A stretch of DNA of 64,000 nt from an uncultured Prevotellaceae bacterium (GTDB taxonomy: Bacteria; Bacteroidota; Bacteroidia; Bacteroidales; Bacteroidaceae), in contig CAMJKP010000007.1 in NCBI GenBank assembly GCA_946406435.1, positions 1-64,000 on the forward strand, written 5' to 3'. Positions 34,088-42,485 of the stretch are shown piece by piece. Numbering within the stretch: the stretch's first letter is position 1; the number at the start of each line of letters is the position of its first letter. The translations under genes and the position numbers were made by a program. The notes below the pieces were generated by a model. It was not told the DNA's origin and made no database searches. It saw nothing but the letters and a program-made list of their open reading frames with translations.

Positions 34088-34789
34088 TTAATTCTTACGT
34101 GGGTCAATAAATTTAACTGCACCGTCCTCCTTCTTAGTACGGCCGTAAGTACCTGTAACACTCTTGAGTGCCTCGTTAGCGTCAACACCCTTCTTGATAG
34201 CGTCCATGAACTTGCCCATGTGAACGAACTCATAACCGCATACCTGGTCGTCCTTGTCGAGGTACTGCTTTGTGATGTAGCCCTCTGTGAGCTGGAGGTA
34301 ACGAGTACCCTTAACCTTTGTACCATAGAGAGTACCGCACTGAGAAACGAGACCCTTACCGAGGTCCTCGAGACCAGCACCGATCATAAGACCGCCCTCA
34401 GAGAATGCAGACTGTGTACGTCCGTAAACGATCTGGAGGAAGAGCTCACGCATAGCTGTATTGATAGCATCACAAACGAGGTCTGTGTTAAGAGCCTCAA
34501 GGATAGTCTTGCCTGGGAGAATCTCAGATGCCATAGCAGCAGAGTGAGTCATACCAGAACAACCGATTGTCTCAACGAGAGCCTCCTCGATGATACCATC
34601 CTTTACATTCAGGGTAAGCTTACAGCAACCCTGCTGAGGTGCACACCAACCGATACCGTGTGTAAGACCAGAGATGTCCTTGATTTCCTTAGCCTGAATC
34701 CACTTGCCCTCTTCTGGGATTGGAGCTGGTCCGTGGTTAGGACCCTTGGCTACGCAGCACATTTCCTGTACTTCTTTTGAATAAACCAT
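34088..34789 (-). CDS. NifU-like iron-sulfur cluster scaffold protein
   Basis: 233 residues. An IscU/NifU N-domain-like core is visible: GIGWCAPQQGCCKLTLNVKDGIIEEALVETIGCSGMTHSAAMASEILPGKT has the Cys, Cys and Gly-Cys-Ser positions of a cluster scaffold. A C-terminal extension (KQYLDKDDQVCGYEFVHMGKF) is typical of the version paired with GGGtGRT proteins. It likely assembles or carries a cluster for an unknown target. First gene of the operon. Confidence 0.85.
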   Translation of the reverse strand: MVYSKEVQEMCCVAKGPNHGPAPIPEEGKWIQAKEIKDISGLTHGIGWCAPQQGCCKLTLNVKDGIIEEALVETIGCSGMTHSAAMASEILPGKTILEALNTDLVCDAINTAMRELFLQIVYGRTQSAFSEGGLMIGAGLEDLGKGLVSQCGTLYGTKVKGTRYLQLTEGYITKQYLDKDDQVCGYEFVHMGKFMDAIKKGVDANEALKSVTGTYGRTKKEDGAVKFIDPRKN

Positions 34790-34847
34790 TTTGTTTTTGT
34801 ATTTTATATTTGTTAATATAAGAAAAAGTCGAATAAATTTCAGTCTG

Positions 34848-34855
34848 CAAAATTA
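34848..34855 (-). promoter_or_regulatory. -7 element of the NifU-like operon
   Basis: TAATTTTG on the minus strand about 58 nt before the start codon at 34789. Confidence 0.5.
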
Positions 34856-34961
34856 ATAAAAAGTTCAGAGAAATACCTAAAAATAGTGATAAATTTTCCA
34901 AAAATATAACATAAAAGTAAGTTTTCAGAACATTTTGCTGAGATATATAAGGAAAAATTAG

Positions 34962-34969
34962 TATCTTTG
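34962..34969 (+). promoter_or_regulatory. -7 element upstream of the DMP19-like gene
   Basis: TATCTTTG followed by C; a TTTG lies at 34934-34937. The transcript would begin with about 240 nt of repeat sequence before the ATG at 35218. Confidence 0.5.
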
Positions 34970-34999
34970 CAAAATAAAGTTTACAAATTTACATATAAG

Positions 35000-35216
35000 G
35001 TTAGAAGGTTAGGAGGTTAGAAGGTCAGCCTTGGTTAGAGGTTGTAAGGTTAGAAGGTTAGGAGGTTTGAAGGTTAGAGGTCAGCATCGCTAATGGGCGA
35101 CCAGAAAACCAGAAAGCCCATAAACCAAAAGACCAGAAAACCTGATAACCATAAAACCCCATAACCCTAAAGACCTCAAAACCTCAAAACCCTATAAACC
35201 TCAAAACCTCAAAAAA
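35000..35216. repeat. GGTTAGAAGG / AACCTCAAAACC inverted low-complexity repeat
   Basis: 35000-35085 is built of GGTTAGAAGGTTAGGAGG words and 35100-35215 of the complementary type (AACCTCAAAACCTCAAAACC), so the leader of the DMP19-like gene can fold back on itself. The same words occur at 30020-30080, 32450, 33620-33655, 36485-36520, 41470-41510 and 52490-52615. Confidence 0.75.
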
Positions 35217-35217
35217 C

Positions 35218-35766
35218 ATGACATTTGAAGTAAAAGACGAGGCTCTTCGTGAGGCGGCTGGTAAAGGCATGGATGATTTCATCGCTGTCATCGTGGATGC
35301 CATAAAGAAAGGCGTGGGAGGCGAACTCTCTGCCGAGACTATGCCAAAGCTCACAGCCGACCAGATAACGCTCTTGGCCTATATAATGCTTCGTGATGAG
35401 CTTATGGACGGTGGTTTCATACAGCTCATACATAATGGCTACGGACCTTTCTTCTTCCGCAACCCATTCGACAAGGCTGTGCGCCAATGGGGTGAGAAGG
35501 TGCAGGAGATTACGGGCGTGAAGGGCAACGAGGACACGAATCTGATAGGTCTCTGCCGTTTGTTACGTCGCGTTCGCAAATGCTATGACAAGTATCATAA
35601 TCAGATAGAAAAGGAGATGAGCGATGAAGATTTCATGGCTCTCTACGAGCAACTTGACATGTTCGATGACTTCGACGATGAGTTCGTTTCGAATGAGGAA
35701 AGCTATACGGAAGACGTCGCAAGATATGTGGATGAACACCTTTTAGAAATGGTCAAACCCGTTTGA
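35218..35766 (+). CDS. DMP19/DUF4375-family protein
   Basis: 182 residues, acidic (C-terminal MFDDFDDEFVSNEE). The middle has YIMLRDELMDGGFIQLIHNGYGPFF, matching the N/DGGFxQ(Y/F)xxN motif of the DMP19 family (PF14300). The Neisseria founder is a DNA-mimic protein that blocks a regulator, and most relatives are uncharacterised. Cytoplasmic; no signal peptide. The function here is not predictable beyond family. Confidence 0.72.
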   Translation: MTFEVKDEALREAAGKGMDDFIAVIVDAIKKGVGGELSAETMPKLTADQITLLAYIMLRDELMDGGFIQLIHNGYGPFFFRNPFDKAVRQWGEKVQEITGVKGNEDTNLIGLCRLLRRVRKCYDKYHNQIEKEMSDEDFMALYEQLDMFDDFDDEFVSNEESYTEDVARYVDEHLLEMVKPV

Positions 35767-36000
35767 CCGAGAAATGAACAGATGGGCTTGCGCCCATAGT
35801 ATTCTTAGAAAGCAAATTAGAGGTAAATGAAATCAGTAAATTAAATTCAATAAATTAAAAACGCAAAGACGCGAAGACACAGAGATATAAAACTTTGCGA
35901 CTCTGCGACTTAGCGTTAAAAAATAATTTACTGGCTATAATTTATTGGTAATTTACTTTCCAAACAACAATAAGGAACGCAAGTTCCGTTTTTCTTTAAT
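35767..36000. other. Gap with CGCAAAG-type repeat words
   Basis: Holds AACGCAAAGACGCGAAGACA (35859-35878) and its approximate inverse CTTTGCGACTCTGCGACTTA; the same words occur at 17330-17385, 32405-32435, 38360-38390, 38890-38935 and 41845-41905. No clear promoter for smpB was found. Confidence 0.6.
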
Positions 36001-36480
36001 ATGAACAAGATTGAACAAGAACTTCGCAAGAAGAGTCCGGTGCAGATAAAGAACAAGAAGGCATCGTTCGACTATTCCTTCGTTGACACATACACAGCCG
36101 GCATAGTATTGACCGGCACAGAGATTAAGTCTATACGACTTGGTAAGGCATCACTCGTTGATACATTCTGCTATATCAATAATGGTGAGATATGGGTTAA
36201 GGGCATGAACATCAACCCATATTTCTATGGCTCATACAACAACCACGAGGCTAAGCGCGACCGTAAGCTGCTGCTCAACAAGCGCGAGATACGCCGCCTT
36301 CAGGAAGACACCAAGGCTGTTGGATTCACCATCGTCCCTACCCTCGTCTTCATCGATGATAAGGGACGTGCAAAGGTGGATATTGCCCTCTGCCGTGGTA
36401 AGAAGGAATTTGACAAGCGCCAGACCATCAAAGAAAAACAGGACAAGCGCGAGATGGATCGTGCGATGAAGAATTTCTGA
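36001..36480 (+). CDS. smpB: SsrA-binding protein (trans-translation)
   Basis: 159 residues. [31 protein letters not shown] is the SmpB barrel start, [25 protein letters not shown] the central motif, and the basic C-terminal tail [24 protein letters not shown] is the helix that enters the ribosomal mRNA channel. It delivers tmRNA to stalled ribosomes. No tmRNA gene is in this window. Confidence 0.97.
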   Translation: MNKIEQELRKKSPVQIKNKKASFDYSFVDTYTAGIVLTGTEIKSIRLGKASLVDTFCYINNGEIWVKGMNINPYFYGSYNNHEAKRDRKLLLNKREIRRLQEDTKAVGFTIVPTLVFIDDKGRAKVDIALCRGKKEFDKRQTIKEKQDKREMDRAMKNF

Positions 36481-36661
36481 TGATTTAAGGTTAGAAGGTT
36501 ATGAGGTTTGAAGGTTTGAAGGTCGGAGTGCTTTAAATGTCTAAAGGCTAAAGTCTAATGTCTAAAGTCTTTTGTCTTTTGCCGTTTGCCTTTTTACCAT
36601 ATAACCTCCAAACCTTACAACCTCGTTAATTCTAACATAAAACAATATTTTATAACCAAAA

Positions 36662-37258
36662 ATGAAAAGACTTTTTTCGATTTTGTCATTACTATCAATA
36701 ATGACATGGGGGACATTAAAGGCGCAGAATGTGGAAGATGTATTAGACGTGAAAACATTGAACTTTCAAGGCGTTGATTATCAGTTAGGTTGGAGCGCAC
36801 ACAACTCAAGCCAATGTATTCAGGAGTATTTCCCGAAGGGACAGGTTCCAGAATCATATACTGATATGTTTACAATATCGGTATTCACAAATATCGTTGA
36901 TGGAGTAACCCCAACAATGGCAGTTGCCGCCAAAGAGGCAGAACTGGAAGCAAGAAAGGAAAAGACAAAGGATGTTTGGAACTGGTCCGTGATGACCAAT
37001 GAAGAGACAAACGAAGCTTGTATTGATTTCGTCTGTTGTTCTGGGAAGGATGGCAAGTTAGACGTCGTTGAATTTGATGTTCATCGCTATCGTATGATTC
37101 AGGTTGACGGCAAGCCTGCTCTTCAACTGCTATTCTACAGTCATCGTGCCTATGGTGACGACATCACAGAAATGATGAATAATCTAAAAGATATTAGAGG
37201 GAAAGCCCTTCTTGATATCGTTGATTTCAACATAGACTGCAACGTGAAATTGAAATAA
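36662..37258 (+). CDS. Secreted protein of unknown function
   Basis: 198 residues with a signal peptide (MKRLFSILSLLSIMTWGTLKAQ). The mature part starts NVEDVLDVKTLNFQGVDYQLGWSAH and ends in a conserved-looking DIVDFNIDCNVKLK. Two adjacent Cys (CCSG) lie near residue 124. I recognise no family. Probably periplasmic. Followed by a strong terminator shared with the convergent gene. Confidence 0.75.
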   Translation: MKRLFSILSLLSIMTWGTLKAQNVEDVLDVKTLNFQGVDYQLGWSAHNSSQCIQEYFPKGQVPESYTDMFTISVFTNIVDGVTPTMAVAAKEAELEARKEKTKDVWNWSVMTNEETNEACIDFVCCSGKDGKLDVVEFDVHRYRMIQVDGKPALQLLFYSHRAYGDDITEMMNNLKDIRGKALLDIVDFNIDCNVKLK

Positions 37259-37263
37259 AAGAA

Positions 37264-37303
37264 AACTCTCCAACGGAATAAAATCAGTTGGAGAGTTTTT
37301 ATG
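37264..37303. terminator. Bidirectional terminator
   Basis: Perfect 11-bp stem AACTCTCCAAC (37264-37274) with 37287-37297, T-run on the plus side and TTTTCTTTTATTT on the minus side, between convergent genes. Confidence 0.88.
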
Positions 37304-37324
37304 TTTTCCAAGAAACAATATGAT

Positions 37325-38185
37325 TTATTTCTTTTTATTCTTCTCGCTATGTTTATTTATCCTTTTAAGAGCATCTATTGTAACGGATAATATTTGGTTT
37401 GTTTGCCCATTAAAGAAATGAACACATTCAAGTGCTGGACTTATAACCTCAAACTCTTTTATCTCATAACAATCACGAGCATATAGAAGGAAATTGCAAA
37501 TATCGGTTGGTGTCATATATGGATTATCTTCCAAATGGGTGTGCATAACCGTTTGTACGCTTTTACCTTCTGGCCATTTCGTAGGGATGAAACTATTATG
37601 ATACTTAGTCTTTTTGATTATATTAAGATTCTCGTCAAAATCAAAACTATAATCATTACCCATCGGAACTACGTTTTCTTTGGTTGTACCTGTCAACCAA
37701 TACATTCTATAGCAATTGTTTGGAAGAGGTATTAAATCTGTATTCATACTTTCCATCATATTTATCATATTGGTTTCAAGACACTTCTGCTTCATTTTCA
37801 GTCTCATGTCAACAAGTTTCGCCTCATACTCGGTCAAAGGGCGCTTAACGTCAGAATACGTGTTATTTTCATCATGGGTATAGTCAAGAAGGCATTGCAA
37901 ATGAAACTTATCATAGGCAATACAATGAAGTTTCCCATCGGTCGCTTCATAAACAATAACGCCCTCAAAATCACCCATATACTTACAATGCGCCACAACC
38001 ATGTCCGTACCTATCCATGCTGCTTTTTCGTAACAATACAGCTTATATCCTTCAGTAAGGATACTATCGTTGATTGGCTGCATCATTGCTTGAAGCTTAA
38101 AAACATTCATCTTTTTCTTGGCACTAGCATTTATAGAAAAAGAGCATATTAATAATGAAAGTAATAATAAACTTTTTATTTTCAT
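37325..38185 (-). CDS. Secreted protein with a JAMM-like HxH-x7-T-xx-D motif
   Basis: 286 residues with a signal peptide (LLLLSLLICSFSINASA). Near residue 212 the sequence VMHTHLEDNPYMTPTDI fits the JAMM/MPN zinc motif HxH-x(7)-[ST]-xx-D, similar in layout to the HNHPSGDPTPS..D of RadC-type JAB domains. An upstream Glu candidate lies in the preceding strand region (FDFDENLNII). The inference is a periplasmic zinc hydrolase or an inactive relative; the only support is the motif, since overall similarity was not testable. Confidence 0.6.
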   Translation of the reverse strand: MKIKSLLLLSLLICSFSINASAKKKMNVFKLQAMMQPINDSILTEGYKLYCYEKAAWIGTDMVVAHCKYMGDFEGVIVYEATDGKLHCIAYDKFHLQCLLDYTHDENNTYSDVKRPLTEYEAKLVDMRLKMKQKCLETNMINMMESMNTDLIPLPNNCYRMYWLTGTTKENVVPMGNDYSFDFDENLNIIKKTKYHNSFIPTKWPEGKSVQTVMHTHLEDNPYMTPTDICNFLLYARDCYEIKEFEVISPALECVHFFNGQTNQILSVTIDALKRINKHSEKNKKK

Positions 38186-38219
38186 TTGATTGTACTTTTA
38201 TTATATGATTTGAATGATG

Positions 38220-38251
38220 CAAAGGTACAAATAATAATTGTCACGTGCAAA
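38220..38251 (-). promoter_or_regulatory. Promoter of the JAMM-like gene
   Basis: On the minus strand TTTG (38248-38251), 20 nt, TACCTTTG (38220-38227). Textbook Bacteroidota spacing; the start codon is 35 nt downstream. Confidence 0.75.
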
Positions 38252-38473
38252 TTTCATGGAGAGAATTTGTTGTTTCATCCTAAGAAACGTGAATTCGGCA
38301 AATTTCATCAACTATTATTGAAAACACGTAGTTGAAGAAGCTCTACGCCTCTGTGTGCAGAACGCGAAGACGCAAAGTCGCAAAGATTATATTTTAGCAA
38401 CAAGTTGCTTTTAAGTGACAATAATTACCAATCTACGCAATCTTATTCCAATAATTTTATTTTCAAGATTTAG

Positions 38474-38863
38474 AGAGATTTGTCGAAGACCCACTGACCA
38501 TAGGGAAGTAATTTGAGAATTTTTCTTTGAATTTATAAGAGATTTGTCGAAGACCCTCTGACCATAGGGAAGAAATTTGAGAAAGGTCGCTTACGCTCCT
38601 ACAATCACGCCAATTCCAAATGCTACGCAAGTAGCAATACTTCTCTCTTTCGCATTAATTCAAAATTGACTTTCCCTTCGGCCGTCGAGCTAAACCTTCT
38701 CTAATTACTTCCCTATGGTCAGTGGGTCTTCGACAAATCTCTCAAATTCTTGATAAAAAGATTGAGAAGATTGGTAAGATTGGTAATTATTGTCAGTTAA
38801 GCACCGCAAGGTGCGAATTCCGTTTCTTTACTTCCCTGCGGTCAGTGGGTCTGCGATAAATCT
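38474..38863. repeat. Four copies of a ~45-bp repeat, two direct and two inverted
   Basis: AGAGATTTGTCGAAGACCC...TGACCATAGGGAAG occurs from 38474 and from 38538 on the plus strand and inverted at 38707-38745, with a diverged inverted copy at 38831-38863. They fill most of the 38186-39027 gap, which otherwise contains only CGCAAAG words. Confidence 0.8.
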
Positions 38864-39027
38864 CGTGCTTTCCGTGTTCAAATTATTCTTTGTGGCTCTG
38901 CATCTTTGCGTTTAAGAAATTCTGCATCTTTGCGTTTTATAAATAAAGAGGCGGACGAAAAAGAAGGATTGGAGGGCAAAGAAATGCTTTTTGCAATATT
39001 TACGGGCTTTTAGCGTTTTAATATAGT

Positions 39028-41466
39028 ATGAAACGTATTATTTCGATATATTTTCTTGCGATGATATGCAGTCTGACGGCGTTGGCACAGGATTTTGTGC
39101 TGACGGGCAGAGTGATGGACGCGCAGGAAAACGCAATAGAACTTGCATCTGTTAGCTGTGTGGCACAGGGCAAGGCTACTATGACCAACCTCCGTGGCGA
39201 GTTCTCCCTGTCGCTGAGGTCGGCTGATTCGGTAGTGATACGTTTCTCAATGATAGGCTATAAGACCAAGACAAGGGTGCTGCGCCGTCCGAAGGGAAGA
39301 CAGAACCTACAGATACAACTTTATGAGGATGAGCAGTATCTGGATAACGTTGAGGTGGTAAAGAGGAAGCGTAGCACATCTACCACAGAGGAGATAAGCA
39401 CCAAGGATATGAAGACGGCTCCGTCGGCTTCAGGAAATGCCGTTGAGGAACTTATCCAGCAGCAGGCAGGTGTGAGTACGCATAGCGAGTTATCATCACA
39501 ATACAACGTGCGTGGAGGTGCTTTCGACGAGAACTCCGTATATATCAATAACGTAGAGGTATATCGTCCGTTCCTTATCCGTAGCGGACAGCAGGAAGGT
39601 CTTTCTATCATCAACCCTGATATGGTGGGAAAGATTGGATTCTCAACCGGTGGCTTTGAGGCAAAGTATGGCGATAAGATGTCATCAGCCTTGGATATAA
39701 CCTACCGCCGTCCGGAGAAGTTTGAGGCCAACGCACAGGCGAGTCTGCTTGGTGCGAGTGCATATATAGGTTTCAGTAACAAGAAGTTCTCATGGGCAAA
39801 CGGCATACGATACAAGACGACCAAGGCTCTGCTGAAATCGTTCCAGACGGAGGGCGACTACGATCCTGAGTTTATAGACTATCAGACCTATATGAGCTAC
39901 ACGCCAAACAAGCGTTGGCAGGTGGATTTCATTGGCAATATAAGCCAGTCGAAGTATAATTTCCAACCAAAGAATCGTGAGACAAGCTTCGGTACTCAGG
40001 AGAATATACACACATTCCTGGTATATTTCGATGGTTGGGAAAAGGACTTGTTCCGCACATATTTTGGAACATTAAGCATAAAGCGTAACATCACCAATAA
40101 CACCAACTTATCCCTTATCGGTTCAGCTTTTTCAACAAAGGAAAAAGAGACCTACGATATTCAGGGAGAGTACTGGCTGAAGGATGCGCAAAGCGATATG
40201 AACGGAGGTACTGAAAAGGGTTATGGCACATACGCCGAGCATGCGAGAAACTATCTGAAAGCAAGGGTCGGAAGCCTGAAGCTGATGCTTGAGCACAAGA
40301 CGAGGATGCATAACGTGCAGTCGGGACTGACGATGAAATGGGAACATATCGAGGAGCAGTCGAAGGAATACGAGATGCGTGACTCGGCTGGCTATATCAT
40401 TCAGAATCTTGGCAATTCATTCCACCATTCGCCAAACTCGCTCAATATGATCTATACCCTTTCTGCAAAGAACGCCCTTGATGCTCGTAGAACAGAGTTC
40501 TATATTCAGGATGCGTGGAAATTTGAGCGTGGCGGAAAGACGGACGAGAATGGTAAGGAAATAGTGCCCCCTACCCTATACACGCTTAACTATGGCATGA
40601 GATTTGCGAACTGGTCGTTTACGAAGGAAAGCATATTCTCTCCACGAGTATCATTGGCAATCATTCCGGGATATAATCAGGATCTGATGTACCGCTTTGC
40701 GGCTGGCATATACTATCAGTCACCTTTCTATAAGGAACTGAGAGATACCACGACCATTGACGGAACAACATACGCCACGCTGAACAATAAGCTGAAATCG
40801 CAAAAATCAGTCCATTTCATCGCGGCATTAGACTATCGTTTCGAGATGATGGGACGCTCGTTTAAGTTCTCAGCAGAGGCTTACTACAAGGCACTTTCAA
40901 ACCTCGTGCCTTATAGCGTGAACAACGTAAAAGTGGTTTATTACGGCACAAACGAGGCTTCAGGACACGTTGCAGGTGTGGATTTCAAGCTCTATGGCGA
41001 GTTTGTTCCTGGAACAGATTCTTGGATTACCTTCTCTCTGATGAACACGAAGATGAGACTCAATGGCGTTAGCATTCCATTGCCAACCGACCAGCGATAT
41101 TCAATAAATATGAGTTTCTCTGACTATTTCCCAAATACCGACCGTTGGAAGATGCAGCTCAAGCTTGCCTTTGCCGATGGTCTGCCTTTCAGCGCACCAC
41201 ACAAGCCATTGGAGCAGTTGAACTTCCGTGCACCTGCCTATCGTCGTGTGGATATAGGCATGAGCTATCGTGCTTTCAAGAACGACAAGCGCGAGAAACA
41301 GAGTCCGTTTAAGAATATCTGGCTGGGACTTGACTGTCTTAACATCCTCGGTATCAACAACGTGAACTCATACTACTGGGTAACAGATATCCAGAACACG
41401 CAGTATGCCGTGCCAAACTATCTCACAGGCAGACAGTTGAATGGAAAGGTGATTTTTGAGTTTTAG
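39028..41466 (+). CDS. TonB-dependent outer-membrane receptor
   Basis: 812 residues: signal peptide (MICSLTALAQ), an N-terminal carboxypeptidase-D-regulatory-like domain (FVLTGRVMDAQENAIELASVSC), the plug domain (SGNAVEELIQQQAGVSTHSELSSQYNVRGG) and a C-terminal 22-strand barrel ending in a terminal Phe (GKVIFEF). It would import a substrate across the outer membrane using TonB energy. No SusD partner or sugar enzymes follow, so a polysaccharide locus is unlikely; ion, peptide or cofactor transport is possible. Confidence 0.92.
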   Translation: MKRIISIYFLAMICSLTALAQDFVLTGRVMDAQENAIELASVSCVAQGKATMTNLRGEFSLSLRSADSVVIRFSMIGYKTKTRVLRRPKGRQNLQIQLYEDEQYLDNVEVVKRKRSTSTTEEISTKDMKTAPSASGNAVEELIQQQAGVSTHSELSSQYNVRGGAFDENSVYINNVEVYRPFLIRSGQQEGLSIINPDMVGKIGFSTGGFEAKYGDKMSSALDITYRRPEKFEANAQASLLGASAYIGFSNKKFSWANGIRYKTTKALLKSFQTEGDYDPEFIDYQTYMSYTPNKRWQVDFIGNISQSKYNFQPKNRETSFGTQENIHTFLVYFDGWEKDLFRTYFGTLSIKRNITNNTNLSLIGSAFSTKEKETYDIQGEYWLKDAQSDMNGGTEKGYGTYAEHARNYLKARVGSLKLMLEHKTRMHNVQSGLTMKWEHIEEQSKEYEMRDSAGYIIQNLGNSFHHSPNSLNMIYTLSAKNALDARRTEFYIQDAWKFERGGKTDENGKEIVPPTLYTLNYGMRFANWSFTKESIFSPRVSLAIIPGYNQDLMYRFAAGIYYQSPFYKELRDTTTIDGTTYATLNNKLKSQKSVHFIAALDYRFEMMGRSFKFSAEAYYKALSNLVPYSVNNVKVVYYGTNEASGHVAGVDFKLYGEFVPGTDSWITFSLMNTKMRLNGVSIPLPTDQRYSINMSFSDYFPNTDRWKMQLKLAFADGLPFSAPHKPLEQLNFRAPAYRRVDIGMSYRAFKNDKREKQSPFKNIWLGLDCLNILGINNVNSYYWVTDIQNTQYAVPNYLTGRQLNGKVIFEF

Positions 41467-42003
41467 ACTAATGGGGTTAGGAGGTTAGAGGTTAGAAGGT
41501 TAGAAGGTCTTAACAATTATTCGCTGAAGCTCATCAAGCTAAAGCAAGTGAAAATTGAAAATTATTTGCACACAGAGGCACAGAGACGATGAGCGCCGAA
41601 GGTGCGGCATCTAAAAGGGCGGTGCGTTAGCGCCGTTGATACAGATTGAGATGATTAATTGAGCGCTGTAAGTGCGATACCTATAATAAGTGTCGCACCT
41701 ACGGCGCTCAAATTAGTATAAGCCCTTCATATAACAGCCCTTACGGACTGCCCTTTTAGGTGTCGGGCTTACAGCCCTCGCAGGTGAGGTCAATTGAAAA
41801 TTATTCGCTGAAGCTCATCAAGCTAAAGCAAATGAAAAATGATTTAGAACGCAAAGAAGCGGAGGCGGAGAGAAAACAATCTTTGCGGCTTTGCGTCTTC
41901 ACGTTTTACCCTCTACCCTCTAACCTTCCGACCTCCAAACCTTAAAACCTACATTTTTTTCTTTTTTTCTGCATAATATTTTCTTTGTTTCAGAATAAAT
42001 TAT
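41467..42003. repeat. Intergenic hairpin-rich repeat block
   Basis: Contains GGTTAGAGGTTAGAAGG words, two copies of CTGAAGCTCATCAAGCTAAA (41525 and 41809), and an inverted pair GAGCGCTGTAAGTGCG (41661) with CGCACCTACGGCGCTC (41694). CTAAAAGGGC at 41611 and GCCCTTTTAG at 41750 give an outer pairing. No coding frame is credible. Confidence 0.65.
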
Positions 42004-42011
42004 TATCTTTG
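42004..42011 (+). promoter_or_regulatory. -7 element of the methylmalonyl-CoA operon
   Basis: TATCTTTG followed by CACTTG, with TTTG at 41984-41987; 57 nt upstream of the epimerase ATG. Confidence 0.55.
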
Positions 42012-42067
42012 CACTTGATTTTTGACTAATAATACAATAAACAATATAACCCAAACAAATAACTAAA

Positions 42068-42478
42068 ATGAAAATTTCACGTATTGATCATCTGGGCATT
42101 GGTGTCCAGAGTATCGAAGAGGTATTACCTTATTTCGAGAACGTACTTGGTCTGAAATGCTATGCCATTGAGGAAGTAGCAGATCAGAAAGTTAAGACTG
42201 CTTTCCTAAAAGTTGGCGAGACAAAGATTGAGCTGCTTGAGCCTACAAGTCCTGAAAGTGCTATTGCAAAGTGGCTTGAGAAGGGTGGTAAGGGCGTTCA
42301 CCACGTTGCATTTGCTGTTGAGGATGGTGTTGCAGAGGCACTCGTAGAGGCTGAGGGCAAGGGCATCCGTCTTATAGATAAGGAGCCACGTCTTGGTGCT
42401 GAGAATATGATGATCGGTTTCCTGCATCCTAAGATGACAGCCGGAATACTAACAGAACTTTGTGAACCAAAGAAATAA
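42068..42478 (+). CDS. mce: Methylmalonyl-CoA epimerase
   Basis: 136 residues, a two-module VOC (glyoxalase-like) fold. Metal ligands fit IDHLGIGV (His7), GVHHVAFAV (His) and ELCEP (Glu near the C-terminus). It interconverts (R)- and (S)-methylmalonyl-CoA in succinate-to-propionate metabolism. The next gene, its pathway partner, starts 7 bp later. Confidence 0.95.
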   Translation: MKISRIDHLGIGVQSIEEVLPYFENVLGLKCYAIEEVADQKVKTAFLKVGETKIELLEPTSPESAIAKWLEKGGKGVHHVAFAVEDGVAEALVEAEGKGIRLIDKEPRLGAENMMIGFLHPKMTAGILTELCEPKK

Positions 42479-42485
42479 CACAACG

